From positions 22,684,501 through 22,748,500 of the forward strand of contig CANUEZ040000024.1 in NCBI GenBank assembly GCA_948099385.1: 64,000 bases of DNA. Reading direction: 5' to 3'. Numbering within the stretch: position 1 is the stretch's first letter; each line of letters begins with the position of its first letter. The notes below the pieces were generated by a model, which did not search any database, was not told the DNA's origin, and worked only from the letters and a program-made list of their open reading frames with translations. Position numbers and translations under genes: made by a program. Source of the DNA: Fasciola hepatica (taxonomy: Eukaryota; Platyhelminthes; Trematoda; Plagiorchiida; Fasciolidae). Positions 1 through 12,196 of this stretch are shown piece by piece.

Positions 1-3000
1 TGGGGGGTTTAGGAGTCAACATAAAGATTCCAACAAGCAAAGAAACCCGTGTGAACCAGCCATTCTGTTGAAGAAAAACAATTTCCGCGCAAACGTATAA
101 GTAGCAACGTGGACTTGGACGTAACACCAACACAGCCATCGTTGGAGGATGTATCCATCTTTTTAGCTGAAGATAGTACGAGTCAGTCACAACCCGCTGA
201 TCGAATTGTACTTAATCCGATAAACGACAAGCGTAATTACCTTTCGGGTTTCATAATTATTCCAGTCAAAAATGGTTATTTAAACCACAAACTATTTCCA
301 TACCCGTGCACAAGTGAGTATCATGAGACTTTGCATTATTTAATAAGTTTATTGCATCAAACCTTCTACCAGCCACTAATATTAGTCTATGGAATCCCCC
401 AAGCAATCAACTGTAGATTCGGGAAATAAGTCGACGGCGTTAAACACCAAAATTCTAATGAAGAAGATGGACGCGATACTTGGTAAATTCGTCCACAATT
501 TTAACATTACTTCCATCAAGCCCCAATAGAGAATCTTACCACAAAAAGTGATAAAGTGCAGGGTGAATATGGTCCTACTACATTAATGATACAGCCAGGC
601 AGTTGACTTTCGCGTGGACAGCACAGATATTACCTGTAAACGTTCCCATAAAGATAAATGAACAGTGATAAGGCTGACTGCAGAAGTTGGAGGATAAAAC
701 CCTGTATAAAAACATGGTACGGTTTTTGATAATATCTGTCCAGTCGTGCTTAATTGCAATCCATATTCATGATCGGTTGGTAATTCTACTGTAGCATGCA
801 CCAGGACTATCCTGAAAATGTTTTTATCACAGGATATCTTGTGCCATATAAATTAGCGCGGATTTAACGAAAAACAGCCCGTGTGCAACGCTAAAATATT
901 CCGATTGTTAATCGGTAAGACTTGCTTTATATGTATTAGTCGCCAGATGCTGTCTGTAAACAAAGTTTTCCAGGTTTCCGGGAAAAGACAACGGTGAATA
1001 CAGCAATCCCGACCAAAATTGGCTGCCAATAATTCCACTAGTCGCTGTTATCTATCCGATGATTCCAGTAAGATTACAGTTAACAAAGAAATCGAATCTT
1101 CAAAGTGTTTATTCCATGTCACAGGATTACGGTTTCTTTAGCATTCAATATCATGCAAATATGATGAACCACGTGAATCAGGGTGAGCTTTAGAAACATT
1201 ATTATCACCTCTTAGTATTATTATGATCATAGTAGCACCTATGAAAATAGTCTTGTGTTTCAAATTTCAGATGAAAAGAATCAAAACCAGGGGAATGTTT
1301 CTTACAATAAGGATATGTGAATGCAAATACGATTATTAAAACTCTTTTAAATGTGTACATATATTTCACATTTTTGATCTGTTCTAAGTCTGCACTTATG
1401 TTCGGGAAATGCAACAGAGTGCAAAAGTGCACTACCAATAAGACTCCACTGGACCAGGCCCCATACATAAGTCCCAGCTCAACAGAACGAAAGGATACCG
1501 TTTTTTATTGAAACAAGGATGGGAAACTGTTAAATAGCAATATAATTACCATTTATCAAGCGACAAAGTAACCATAGTACACTCTACACTCGTTTTCCTG
1601 GTTCCTCGTTGACCGTCCCTGAGTGTTCCCTTCCATGTTTCACTGAAGACCACCAAGTGGTTCGATCCAAGGAACACTCAGGTGGCTCTCAAAGGGACAC
1701 TCGTTCTGCATGGGGTGTTACCCTTTTATGTATCTGTGGTGTTTTCGCTATGCCTGACTTCAAGCTCGGTGTATAATAATAAGTAATATTCTACCACGAC
1801 TGATATCTGAAATCCTCCTCTTTTCTGTCCCCGGTGCTCCTTCAAGCATGCCACGATAGACTTGCGAACATGCGGAATTGGCTCATGAGCCGGGACCCTT
1901 GCCACCGATGTGGGTTGTATATAAGAAGAGCGCATCCAGGACTCAAGCTCTATACTCCGATTGACGCCCTCTTACAATCCTTTCGCAAGGTTTTAACTGC
2001 GTCATTCTGGGGATCTCCAGGCTGCAGTATCTGACCAGGCATGTGATGGTGTAACTCTGGGTGCTGGAGCCGAATTCGAGCTGCCAGACTAGATCCCAGT
2101 TGACAGTCGGTTGCGCGCAAGAAGACTTGGAGGCTAACGCGGTGAATAGTCACCGTTCCAATAAATTCAATGTTTGTTTGTTGTTGGGTGTTGACCGGGC
2201 CCAACATGTCGTACCATGACAGTCAACGCTGTCTGCTCATTAAGTGCACGTTCGTGCGTGTTGATTTACTTTGGCCAGTGAGTCAGGTGCCTCAAGTTGC
2301 CTGTTGCGGATTGCTCTGGAAACTTATTGGTTAATCGATCTATCATCAATGCTTCGTTTAAATCTATGTTTGTAAGTTACCGATTGTTGTTATCCGGTTC
2401 TGGTTACGGAATACATTCCTCTCCTACTACGGTATTGTTTTGTGAACATGAAATTTGGAGTCGCGGATTCATATCTTTTTTACTATACCTTAAATAAATT
2501 ACAGTATAAGGGGTAAACCCCATAGTGAAAAGGCGTACTGTAAAAATGGGTTATGGGGGGACATTCACATAAGAACCACTTTATACAACCTAATTTTAAA
2601 CAGCAAGAGGGAGAAGTTGTAAGCTGGTGGGAAGACAAAGAGGGAGAGTATGCCAACAATTTAATAGTCCCGGGAAAAAGAAGACTGGAAGATAGAAGTA
2701 CGACATCTAATGACGGAAGCTTTATAAGAATGATTAGTTGTCCGGGCATGTGATTGAGGAAAATTTGTAAGAAGATGAGCTTCTAAAGCAAGAAGAAAAA
2801 ACTCAAAAATAGTACTGATAGAAGAGAGACAACGAAGAAACCATCCGACGATGGGCTAGTGACTGCAGATTTGCGGTTTTAGAATGGCCGTCGATCAGCC
2901 GAATGGACTTTCGTTGAACACGAAGGAGAAAGAGAGACAGGCGAAGTCGCAGCCCACATGTGACTGCGGTATTTAAGAGAGAGGCGGATTTGAGTTTTGT

Positions 3001-3160
3001 ACAGCAGATGAGCTGGTGTGAAGAAGCGAGTGGCGCAAAATAGAAAGCCATCTTTGCGCGAAGCACGAGAAGTGAGTTGAGATATGAAAGGGTCCGGCAC
3101 AAAGAATAAGTTATAAATAAGCCAAGTCACTGGACGACGGGCCCGGTCAAAAACTACCAT
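1..3160. other. No recognisable gene or element
   Basis: Only short open frames with no recognised motif occur here. The longest plus-strand frame (109-429, 106 codons) begins at GTG and has no recognisable domain. Both strands contain many stops and the composition is AT-rich and non-coding in appearance. I see no retroelement motif, tRNA or splice-consistent exon. A host exon too short or too diverged for me to recognise cannot be excluded. Confidence 0.5.
1618..1682. repeat. 12-bp perfect inverted repeat (possible hairpin)
   Basis: CCTGAGTGTTCC at 1618-1629 is exactly complementary to GGAACACTCAGG at 1671-1682, leaving a 41-base loop. Nothing adjacent suggests a transposon end or a non-coding RNA. 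Confidence 0.35.
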
Positions 3161-3721
3161 ATGAGTGCCAACAGCCTGAAAGCCGCTTTTATTCATCCTT
3201 CATGGGGTACCATAGCACCTTATATTTCTTCTGTTATAGAGCCATTGTTTTCAGAAATTTTCATGTTGCTTCCAACCTCGAAATCAGCTTCCGCTATGGG
3301 TCCAAACGGCTCATCTTCCACTGTTCTCAAACTTGGAGCAGGTCAGCTATTCGGAATTATGACTTCTCTCATCAGTAAATCTGTTGATTCCGGTGCTGGT
3401 CCTGTCTCCCGGAAACCCTGGATAGTAGTGCCTATTGCCAAAAATTTTACTTCCAACAATTTGTCAAGACGTGTTCGTCCCTTCGCCATCACTTCTGCGC
3501 TCACGTCAGCCGAGCTCGCTATCCTTAGTTTATTGAGTTCCTCTTTTATCATTCCAAATGGCCCCCATCAGTTTGCGTACAACCTCAACAGATGCACTAT
3601 GGATGCAGTTGCTTCAGTTTGTCATTTCACTTCAAAGAACTTAAATATATGTATACTCCGGCTTGGGATCGAGCAAGGTGCCAACGCAGCAACGACATTT
3701 ACAAAAATAAGGGCAAAGTAG
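3161..3721 (+). other. Unassigned open region, open on both strands
   Basis: A 186-codon plus-strand frame starts at ATG 3161. The opposite strand also has a 69-codon open frame (3343-3552), with further open stretches around it interrupted by single stops. I recognise no domain on either strand. The minus-strand reading, hydrophilic with regular acidic and basic residues, looks more protein-like than the serine/isoleucine-rich plus reading, so this may be a decayed minus-strand coding sequence. It lies just downstream of the minus-strand LINE relic at 3914-6760, but I cannot assign it to that element. Confidence 0.2.
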
Positions 3722-3913
3722 CAGAACACGGTTAAAGAGGCAGTTAGCAAAAAAATAGAATATTGATTTTTTTTTGCTTTTCATTGTATGCTTATTGACG
3801 CTTTTTATCATTTTGTTTCTCGTAACGACATTTTTGTGATTACGGAGCATGAGAGTTCGACAGACAGACCGAACAGCATTCGCGTCACTTCTAAGCCATG
3901 TCCTTCAACGTCT

Positions 3914-5272
3914 CTAACCGACTACAATCCTCATCCCTCGGGCCCAACCCAGGAGAGTGGAAGCTCCAACCAAAGCCAATATTGATGCTAGATTTTCCAT
4001 ACATCTACGTCTCCTAATGACCTGACCGCCATGTCGCTTCTTCCAGCCTTGGCCAACACTTGCGAGTAGAGCACGAAAAGGTAGGCGATGGGTAGGTATT
4101 CTCAAAACGTGACCGATCCACCGGAGGCGATGTAGAGCAACCACTTCGTTAAAGTGGCTGCCATCCGGGCCTAACACACGACGGCGCACCTCGTCATTAC
4201 TCACTCGATGGTCCCACCAGGTGCAATCAGTGCTTTGGGGACATCAATCGTTGAACACAGAAAGATGCCGAATATCCTCAAAGCTAAGTGACCAGGCCTC
4301 GCAACCGTAGAGTAAAACTACAAACCGCGGTATTTTACACCCGTCCCTTAAGAGATAGCTGGATGTCACGGCAACGCCGCAGATGTCGCAGGTTTATGAG
4401 AGCTGCTCTAGCTCTCGCTATTCGTGAACTGACCTCTCCAACACCACCTCCAGCTATTATCAAGCTCCTAAGATACTTAAAGTTGTCAGCTGCCTGCAGC
4501 TGATCACCACAAAGTGTGACTACAGGCACAGGCTTCTTAAAATCATGCAAAAAATTTCCGGAGTTGGAAGGCGCTGAGTGCATTTCATATCTGGATATCT
4601 CAATCGCCAAGCGTTCCGAAGCATGTTGCATTGCTTGTGCATTATCACTCAACAAGGCGATATCATCAGTATATTACAAGCCCAAAACTCTGTTCCCTGA
4701 GAGGAGTTCAACTCCACCGTTTAGAAGACCAGGGCATTCCGTAAAACATATTTAATGATAGAGTCGAAGAGAAATGGGGATATAGGGCAACCCCACCGTA
4801 CTCCACTTGAAACGACAAAAGGAGACGAAAGCTGGCCGTAGGCCTTAACCCGACCTGAGGTGTGAAGATGCAACTTTCTGAGGATGAATGCATACTTCTC
4901 AGATACTCTAATCCACAAAAAACAATTCTGTATTTCAGTCTTGTTGACAAAGGCGAAGGTCTTGCGAATGTCCAGGAACACGATGGCTGGAGGTCTTTGT
5001 AAAGTGTGACGGTGCTCTAGCATTTGTCGTAGGGTGAACATTTATTCGATACATCCACGATCGGCACGAAACCCAGTCTGCTTTTCGCGAGTCTGCTCTT
5101 CACGTGTTTGGTACCACCTGCGAAGTAAGACAGACGCAAGCAGCTTCCCAGCTATTGGGATGAGGCTTATACCCCTATGGTTAATGCAGTCAGTGCGCGA
5201 GCTTTTCTTGAAGATGGGACCGACAACCGATTTCCCCCCCCCCATGTAGAGGGATATTGTTTGGAATCCCAA
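3914..5272 (-). pseudogene. LINE reverse transcriptase and C-terminal tail, broken
   Basis: Fragments in order: 5272-5042 carries the fingers region with NHRGISLIPIAGKLLASVLL and ends in QTGFRADRGC. 5041-4721 holds the palm start (IVFLDIRKTFAFVNK, where the consensus is FLDFKAAFDSV) and a degraded GVxQGCPISPFLF block. 4655-4335 is the thumb (FKYLRSLI ... SSRIARARAAL). 4204-3914 is the RLRWIGHVLR tail. The palm segment carrying YADD falls between frames (about 4720-4660) and was not seen intact. The enzyme would copy the element's RNA at the nicked target; this copy cannot. Confidence 0.75.
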
Positions 5273-5970
5273 ACTTTTGAAAACAAAACATGAAGTTCCC
5301 TAACGAGCTGCACTCTATCACCTTTAAAAAGAGTTGGGGGAATGCCATCGGAGCTTGGAGACTTGTGACGTCCTAAGACCTGGATCTCTTTTCGAATCAC
5401 CGCCTTATTAGGTGTATATATCGAAACGGGCCACCGGACGTGTGCCAGAAGAGCTACAGGAGAGGCCAACACTGGAGCCAGATGCAGTGTGTCTGATGGT
5501 ACTCCACCCAGCTTTTGAGACGCCGCTTCTGATTGTGAATTGGCGAACCGTTAGCCTCACAGATTTTTTCACTCACAACCAATGGCTTCCTACCGGTGAC
5601 TCGAATGTGACTGAACAGCTTGCCGGGATTTCCCCATGGCGGCGGCACGTTCCATCTCTCATGCGCATTGCGACCACCAGGTTTCGCGGTCCCTACGAAA
5701 ACTCGCGTTAAGTGCACGTCTCGTTTCGAGACGCGCTGCTGTTATGCTCACTTCCAGCCGAGATCGACTGAAGTGCGTCCAGAAGGCGCAGAGATTCGGC
5801 GGAAACACAGGGTCTTGCACGACTAGACCAGCGGAAAGCAAAGCATTCGTTATAAGAGACCAATGTTGGTTTATGTAATCAGGTGGGGCTACAACTAGCT
5901 TTTCAGCTAACGAGTTCTGGAAGACGGAGAAGCGAGATGGTTCGGCGAGCTTATAGCAATCTAACCATCG

Positions 5971-6760
5971 TTACAGCTTGCTTTTGGGGCGTTCATCGAA
6001 GCACATGGACAGCTTAGCGCAAACTAATGAGTGGTCTGAATCAAGGGGGTGTTGCAGTACGAGCGACGGCCTTGTATGCAACACCGCCATTTGTGGCTTA
6101 TAGTGACGTGGTCGATCTGGGTTCACTACTGATTGAACAGGGCAGATGCCACGTGGCGCACTGGCGATTATAACGTCTGAAATTTCTACCGACGATGAAC
6201 AAGCGATGATCCGAGCAAGGAGCCAACAACCGCGACAGCAATCTAGCCCAAAAGGACCTCCTAGATGCGCCTCGTTCGATAACAGCTGACCAACTGTAGC
6301 GTTCAGACCTACCAAAATCACAATATCATCCCGGCTTACTTTGTGTATGAGGTCGTGGAGCTTTTGGTAGAAGGTATCTTTGATTGTATCTGGGCTGTAA
6401 TCGGTGGGTGGATACGTCGAAACGACAAACAAAAAAGCATCAGAACAGTGACTGCTCACTCCGAACGAACCCTTGAGTCTCACTGCGCATAAAATACTGT
6501 CCAATGGGATCCATTTCAGCAGCGTCGCTTCAGCTCTTTCACTGAGCAATGCCAACGCCAGCAAGACCAGAAGCTGCAACCTCAGCGTCTCCGGAACGGC
6601 GTGAATGAAACTTCACTGAAGGATCAGATGGGGGCGTCAATCGGTGATGGAACTGGATTCTTGAATCTAACACGCGTCGATGACAAGGGATTCAAGCGTA
6701 TGAGCTAAACCTGTCTGTTGTCCTATACGCATCAGGGTTCGCACGTTGAACGCGACTAGT
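5971..6760 (-). pseudogene. LINE AP endonuclease domain, broken
   Basis: The minus-strand reading begins near 6760 with an FNVRTLM motif, the usual start of APE-type LINE endonucleases, which nick the target DNA for target-primed reverse transcription. After stops and a frame change, a 202-codon frame (6579-5971) contains LDSILCAVRL, then FVVSTYPPTDYSPDTIKD, a degraded GDMNAQ block (VGLNATVGQL) and the C-terminal SDHSLVCAKL motif, whose SDH is part of the active site in this family. The middle block has lost the consensus GD. Non-functional. Confidence 0.75.
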
Positions 6761-7159
6761 CTGGATGAGCATCAAGGACGGAGCAGGGCATCAGCCGGTG
6801 GTACTACAGTGGTCACAGTCGACCGAAGAACCCTTGGGGTGTTTAAATGGAAAGGAAAGTGGGAGGGGTGGGGAGATGGGGGAATAAACTGTGTAGATTA
6901 TGAGAGGGGGATCATGAGCACACGTAAAAAGACCATCAATCATTGCATGAGTTGTAACTCCCACGGTTGTTGCTTCGTGGGCTGTTGTATTACTTGGTCG
7001 CCCGGTCCGGAGTAGAACTTAAGTAGTTCCACGAAATCCGTTCCTTGTATTTTCCCTGACTATTCACCGCTTTCTGTTCGGCACCCCGTTCTTTACTTTA
7101 TTAAAAGATAGAGTTCTAGGGCTGTCCCACTTCATTATTCTCGTCGTTAAAAGACTACT
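6761..7159. other. Spacer between two LINE relics
   Basis: Contains a plus-strand frame (6746-7015) with no recognisable domain. It lies just upstream of the minus-strand LINE endonuclease and probably includes its 5' UTR. Nothing else is seen. Confidence 0.4.
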
Positions 7160-8010
7160 CTTCCAGTAAAATTCAACGTGCTGAAGTTGGTACAAGCTCA
7201 TTGAGTCCTTTCAGTAACAACCCCGGTGTTCTAAGGGGGCCGTTCTCTCCCCTATCTTTGTACCACGTATATCAACGACTTTATTACTGCACTTCCTGCA
7301 CGACACTTTAACTACGCTGATGATATCGTGCTCTCTCAATCTATCTCCAACCAACCAGGCTTTACCTCTTTTTCCGAGAAATTACACAATATTCGGGATT
7401 TCTCGTCCCGTCCTATGCTACCGCTCAACAATTCCAATTGTTTTGAGTGTACATTCTTTTCTCGTTCCTCTTACTTCAGTGACCACTCAGTCATCAACAA
7501 AGTCCCCGTTTCCAGAGCTAACTCGGTCAAATACTTAGGCGTTACAGTTAGCACCAATTTACAGTGATCTTTTCATATTCTTGGTTGTATTAAAAAACTA
7601 CGTAGACTGTCTTCTCAAATTCGTAGGCTAAAGTAGTTTGGTGCCATACAAGCCGTCATTTTTTTTCTTTTTTCCGCTGAATATATTCTTTCAATCTTAC
7701 ATTACTGCTCGCCCGTAATCTTTCTGTCTTCTAAAGAAAGTTTATCACACTGCACCTCGGCCTGGCCATTATCATTCGTGTTTCGTTGATTCCCATAGGC
7801 TATCTTATCTCCAAAGTTTACGATTTACACATTATAACCTGGGAGAAATTTGCCAAGAAAATTCTTGTGGACCCCACCCATCCCATGACTTATCTGCGTT
7901 CCGTTCACACCCCTCCACACGTTCCGCATTTAGACATATCTCCTCCCGTATAAATATCTATCCCAATTCTACGGTGCCTTGTTTAGCCCGTTCTGGTTGA
8001 CAAGATGAAA
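7160..8010 (+). pseudogene. CR1/jockey-like LINE reverse transcriptase, 3' part
   Basis: The plus strand reads YINDF followed by FNYADDIVLSQS (near 7305-7345), the catalytic palm motif of non-LTR reverse transcriptases with both aspartates intact. Then come a thumb segment with SVKYLGVTVSTNLQ, a basic KKLRRLSSQIRR stretch, and a distal block resembling the CR1-type tail with DPTHPL. Stops occur just after STNLQ and repeatedly beyond 7630. The region upstream of YIND contains only degraded sequence. It differs from the RTE-like LINE next to it and is in the opposite orientation. Dead, 5'-truncated copy. Confidence 0.7.
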
Positions 8011-8539
8011 GTCACAGGGGAAATTCGCATGAACCTCGGTGGCTGAACCAGTTTTTTCCGCAGTATCTATTTTTTATGCTCACTTCAAATTGACGATGAT
8101 CGGTTCGCATCAATCTGGCTGAAATGGGAGTTTGTTAGCTGGCTGAATTTTTCAATGCAATGCAATACAATATTGGTGCAAATGTTGATGCTTGCTTATA
8201 CACTTACTGAACTCCGGCTCATCGAGTTTTCTTTCTGTCTTTTCAGATCGTGCACATGCAACCCCCACAGAAGAACACTGCATCCCGCGCACTACGGTGC
8301 CCATTCTTGGCTTTGTACACGTATCGTTATTCTTAAACGACAGTTACAAGTGACGCGTTGTTGTTTACGTGTCTAGCAATAACAACAACCCGATCTTGGA
8401 CCGAAAGGACATGGTATGGTTGGTGCATGGCACCATGCGCCAATCTCGAACAATATCACTTGCAGTTTGTAAAGCACTCCGGGAAATGCTTGAGAATGAT
8501 ACAAATGAACCAATACAATGCCCTGAGTGGCTACACTCC

Positions 8540-9610
8540 TTGGCTGGAGTTGCCCTGGCAGCAGAGGCCAACGCCTCATACGCATCAGCTTCTGGTACCC
8601 ACGACTGCTGACTTATGATTTTGTCCGTGTTGCCGGACAAAAGAACCAAGTAGCTGACGCGCTTTCTTATCTTCCTTTGAAGAAAGCAGGCAAGGGTAAA
8701 GATCTCGCTGAGATCAAAATGACTGCATTTCTTGATGACGCGAACTCCAAAACGACTTAACCTGGTGAACTTAAGAAGCACACCGAAGATGATCCGGTTC
8801 TCAAATCCGCCTATAATTACGCTTGCACCGACTGACTGAATAGGCAACTATAGTGCTTCAAAAGGGGAGCTGTTAGTAATTAATAGCTGTCATGAGAGGC
8901 CATTTTTCGTAATACCGGAAAGCTGGGCCCCTGCTGTCATTTCATCTGGGTATCGTGCGAATAAAGGCCCAGATAAGCGAGTACTACTGGTGGCCACGAT
9001 TCAACTCTTATATTGAAGTTCCAGTAAGAGAATGTGCACTTCGTCAGCATTCTGGTAAAAGCGCGGAACCATTGAATGCACCTATTCAGTTCATTGAATA
9101 CCCAGTGCAACTTTGGGAGAAAAATTCAGTTGATATCATGGGATTGTTTGGAAACGCTTCGTTTTGTTGCCGTGTCTCTACGCCAAGTGGCCAGAAGCCT
9201 TTCTGCGTGGAGAAACCACTACTTTGCTAAATCCACGATGGCTGCAACATCTGTTTGCGAGATTCGGTCTCCCTGAAGAAATAGTCACCAACAGTGGTCC
9301 TCTATTTCACAGCTGAGATTGGGAATTACTTTTCGAATAATAGCATTCGCCATGTGCGTGCGGTTCCGTAGAATTCCGTAGAGAGTAGCATGATGTAGCA
9401 TCTGAATCGCACATTGAAAGAAGTCAGTCAGATCACAAGCATTGCAGGGAAGTGGGAGGTATTCCTTAATGATGCACTTACCGCTTACAGAACTACACCA
9501 CAGAGCGCCACAGGGAAGACATCTTCACAATTAATGTTGGGTAGACAGATATGCATGCGACTGAACGCGGCAGGACTGGATTATAGCGATTAAAAACTTC
9601 GAGGATAACC
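8540..9610 (+). pseudogene. Ty3/Gypsy RNase H end and integrase, broken
   Basis: From about 8600 the plus strand reads LLTYDFVRVAGQKNQVADAL, the classic C-terminal end of the Ty3/Gypsy RNase H domain. After a stop near 8758 and a gap, 8955-9230 gives the integrase zinc-binding and core start (YYWWPRFNSYIE, then VDIMG). Shifted frames beyond 9230 give FGLPEEIVTNSGP, in which the catalytic Asp of the usual DNGP is replaced, and further on LNRTLKEVSQ and ALTAYRTTPQS. At least two frameshifts and several stops are present. No LTRs were found around it, so this is an internal fragment. Confidence 0.75.
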
Positions 9611-10305
9611 AGTTCACGGAATAAATACAGACTAATCGGTCAAACAGTTAAACCCGAAACATTTGTCAGACTCAGTAAACCTAAAGCTCTCAAGAGTGAG
9701 GACATGTAGCCTGCTCCAGTAAAAGTCGAAGGCGGTAAATCCCTCGGCACGTACCTGCTGCCCTTAAATGCCTCAGTATGATCGGGGGTGGGTGTCTCAG
9801 GCTCCAAAATGGCTACTCGCCCCGAACGCCTCTCGAAATGCTCCCAAGTGACCGTGCGTCTAACACTGTCTCTGCTGAGGAAGTCCCACTTACTGCTTTC
9901 TCGTGGCGGGTGTCCCCACTAAAGTGAGAGGACGAAAGCAAATGCCCGGTGCCCTCCACCGGGTTGGCTGACTAATAGTCAGTCCAAGGGAGATGGCTAA
10001 ACCCTGATTCCAAACCAACCATGGGTGGCGCATGAGGTGTACAACGGTATGCTCACCAGCATCTGTAGTGGAGAGGTGCACTGGGCACCTGGGATGTTTG
10101 GCCCCATCCGAAGGGCGAATGAACCGAGGAATCAGTCACCGACGCCCAGTGGGTCATGACCCCACGTTTTGTCCCGCTGTCTTGCGGGTTAAGCTTAGGA
10201 TAGCTAAAGGCTCCGGTTGTAGATCTTTAGGAAAACCACCTGCTTTGGCTCGGGCAATCTGGCAGTATCGTGCCCACAAACAAATCATGGACTCGGACTA
10301 CCTAC
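9611..10305. other. Unassigned repetitive-looking DNA
   Basis: GC-richer than its surroundings, with overlapping open frames on both strands (9890-10081 minus, 10032-10349 plus) and no protein motif. It leads directly into the SINE tail at 10306, so it may be the body of the same or another dispersed element. Confidence 0.35.
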
Positions 10306-10363
10306 CCGGCTCGCGGCGTCAGACTTTTCCATGTGAAAAGTGCAAGTGAATTTTCCATTACAT
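10306..10363 (+). repeat. SINE tail, first copy
   Basis: This 58-base stretch (CCGGCTCGCGGCGTCAGACT... to ...CCATTACAT) is repeated with only a few differences at 10633-10690. Here it lacks a clear tRNA-like head upstream. Confidence 0.6.
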
Positions 10364-10570
10364 ACGATTCAGGCTCCTCGTGCCAACAGTAGATTCTCTG
10401 AATATATTTCAGTGTCCGATGGATCACGTTCATTTGTGCTTTTCATCCCATTGGGAAGTGACCGACGAAGCTAGCCCAGTGATTAAAACCAGGACAGATA
10501 CCGTGTATCACTGAAATAGTGGTTACCGCCTTATCGGGTATTCACCCGCGTTATTCACACCGGATTGTCC

Positions 10571-10690
10571 GGACCGCGATAGCCCAGCTGGTAGAGCATC
10601 TGCCCGGCATGCGGAGGGTCGCCGGTTCGTTTCCGGCTCGCGACGTCAGACTTTTCCATGTGAAAAATGCAAGTGGATTTTTCATTACAT
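10571..10690 (+). repeat. tRNA-derived SINE, head plus tail
   Basis: 10571-10641 is tRNA-like: an A-box region (ATAGCCCAGCTGGTAGAG, about 10579) and a B box (GGTTCGTTTCC, 10624-10634) at the spacing of an RNA polymerase III type 2 promoter. It is followed by the tail shared with 10306-10363. The anticodon stem pairs poorly, so this is a SINE head and not a tRNA gene. SINEs borrow LINE machinery; the next feature downstream is a LINE endonuclease fragment in the same orientation. Confidence 0.65.
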
Positions 10691-10729
10691 CAAGGTAATT
10701 TGTCAGAAAATACACGACTTCCTGCGCAA

Positions 10730-10905
10730 AGCGAACGGGTCGATGGTTGTGCTCTTGCAGGGGATATGAATGCCGGAACGGGTCTACTATCATCAAATGA
10801 GGTGCATCTGGGACACCCTTTTTGTGCTGGATTCCTGTTGTTTGACACCAGGAAGAGGCTCTTAGCCATGTGTTATGACTACCGTGCTTTTTCTTCTTGA
10901 TTGGG
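10730..10905 (+). pseudogene. RTE-like LINE endonuclease fragment
   Basis: The plus strand reads CALAGDMNAGTGLLSSNEVH, containing the GDMNA core motif of APE-type LINE endonucleases, followed by a block (KRLLAMCYDYRAF) matching the DRLLALC region of the same family. The rest of the domain is missing. It belongs to the same broad family as 5971-6760 but is in the opposite orientation. Confidence 0.65.
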
Positions 10906-11379
10906 TCCAATGTGACCATCCGGCTGGTCGACGCTCCTCTAAACTCCAATTTGCAGTCCCTGGTACGTCGTCTATCAGTTTCTTTATTCTATCTTTACTA
11001 CCGTTACTAATTTGGCTTCTATTCTTCAGAGGTGCACTTGGCGGTTCCCTTTACCCTATCATTCACCCACCATTCGCGTACACAGGTGGCCAGTATTCTT
11101 TATCAGGTTTATCTCTAGATGTCATACCTCTACCTTCTGACCTTCCTTTCCCCACGGACTGTCAATGGTGGAACTCTACCTCTTTGTTTTCCCAATCACC
11201 TACAATATTTCTTTTTTCCGAAACAGTGACAACAAACTTGTTCTAACGTGAAAGTTTCCCCAAACTTTACTTTGCCGTACCGCTCTTGGCTACATGGTTT
11301 AGCCTTTACCGTAAATAAACTTCTGTGTAATAAAATAACCATCTACTTCTGGCCAATATGAACTTCAGACACTCCAATC

Positions 11380-12060
11380 GCCGGTATGTTACTTGAGGAG
11401 AGTCGATTGCTGTCCCTATCTTCAAAGAGCTCGTGCAGGGACTGCGCTAACTACTTGTTTCAATTTTGCCGTGGAGGATATTCTAAAGAATACCTGCTTG
11501 GTCTTTTAGATGGTGGAGTTGAACTGCTCCCTTGGAAGAGTTTTCGACTTAGAATATGTCAATTATCGCTTTACTGGGTAATAACGCGCATTTAGTACGT
11601 TTTATACCACTCAGTGATTGAGGTGTTCATATGTGGTACGTGCTATCCCCTACCTATGTGCAAAATACTCTTACAACTGATAAGAGCCTGTGTCTGAACT
11701 CATTTCTTATTGTGAGTAGTCAGAACCAGTCAACAGCTTTAAGAACCTCGGGAGATATTACAGCTCCAGGAAAGACCACGTCACGAAAAACAAAGGCCAA
11801 GTCAGATTTCGTGATCTTGTGTCGCTCGCTGCATCGCCACGCCACCGGCCTCTCATTGGAGGGATGGGTCTACAATGCGATAGTGCGCAGTGCTTTGCTC
11901 TATGGGTACAAGACCTGGCTGCCCCACATTGAGGACGCCAAGTGACTTTGCATATTTAACCACCGATGTCTCCGAAGTATTGCTCGCGCCTGATGGAAAC
12001 ACCATGTGAGCAACGCCGAGGTCGTTCATCGCATGCTGTGGGGATAGCCACCCCTGTACT
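11380..12060 (+). pseudogene. RTE-like LINE reverse transcriptase fragment
   Basis: Frames about 11500-11600 carry a degraded GVELLPxKSF palm region with the YADD equivalent destroyed. 11631-11945 holds the thumb and connection with GLSLEGWVYNAIVRSALLYG and TWLPHIEDAK. After one stop the frame continues with NHRCLRSIARA and HVSNAEVVHR to about 12045. These are C-terminal blocks of the same LINE family as 3914-6760. It may be the same insertion as the endonuclease fragment at 10730-10905, with the middle lost or unrecognised (10906-11380). Confidence 0.7.
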
Positions 12061-12196
12061 TACAAATGTGCAAAGACTTACAAGTACAGTTTCGCGCATT
12101 TCATATTATAACTTTTAGAACAAATTGCGCACTAGCTCCGTAACTGATTAAAATTGGCAGCTTCAGACCACAAGATAAACGGATTGCACCGTGTCT

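Larger units (their letters stand above)
3914..6760 (-). mobile_element. Decayed RTE-like LINE (endonuclease + reverse transcriptase)
   Basis: Read on the minus strand, pieces of one non-LTR retrotransposon follow in the correct order: an AP-type endonuclease (about 6760-5971), a linker (about 5717-5280), reverse transcriptase (5272-4335) and a C-terminal tail (4204-3914). The pieces are in different frames and separated by stops, so the copy is dead. The tail has the RLRWIGHVLR signature frequent at the C-terminus of RTE-clade proteins annotated in worm genomes as 'craniofacial development protein 2-like'. I infer a 5'-incomplete or barely complete copy; the 5' UTR and 3' end were not defined. 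Confidence 0.8.

Noticed and set aside
6746..7015. Plus-strand cysteine-rich 89-codon frame as a small secreted protein
   Set aside because: No signal peptide, lies at the 5' edge of a minus-strand LINE, and cysteines are clustered only at the end.
7319..7325. Hammerhead core CTGATGA
   Set aside because: It is part of the LINE YADD codons; no GAAA and no complementary stem I follow.
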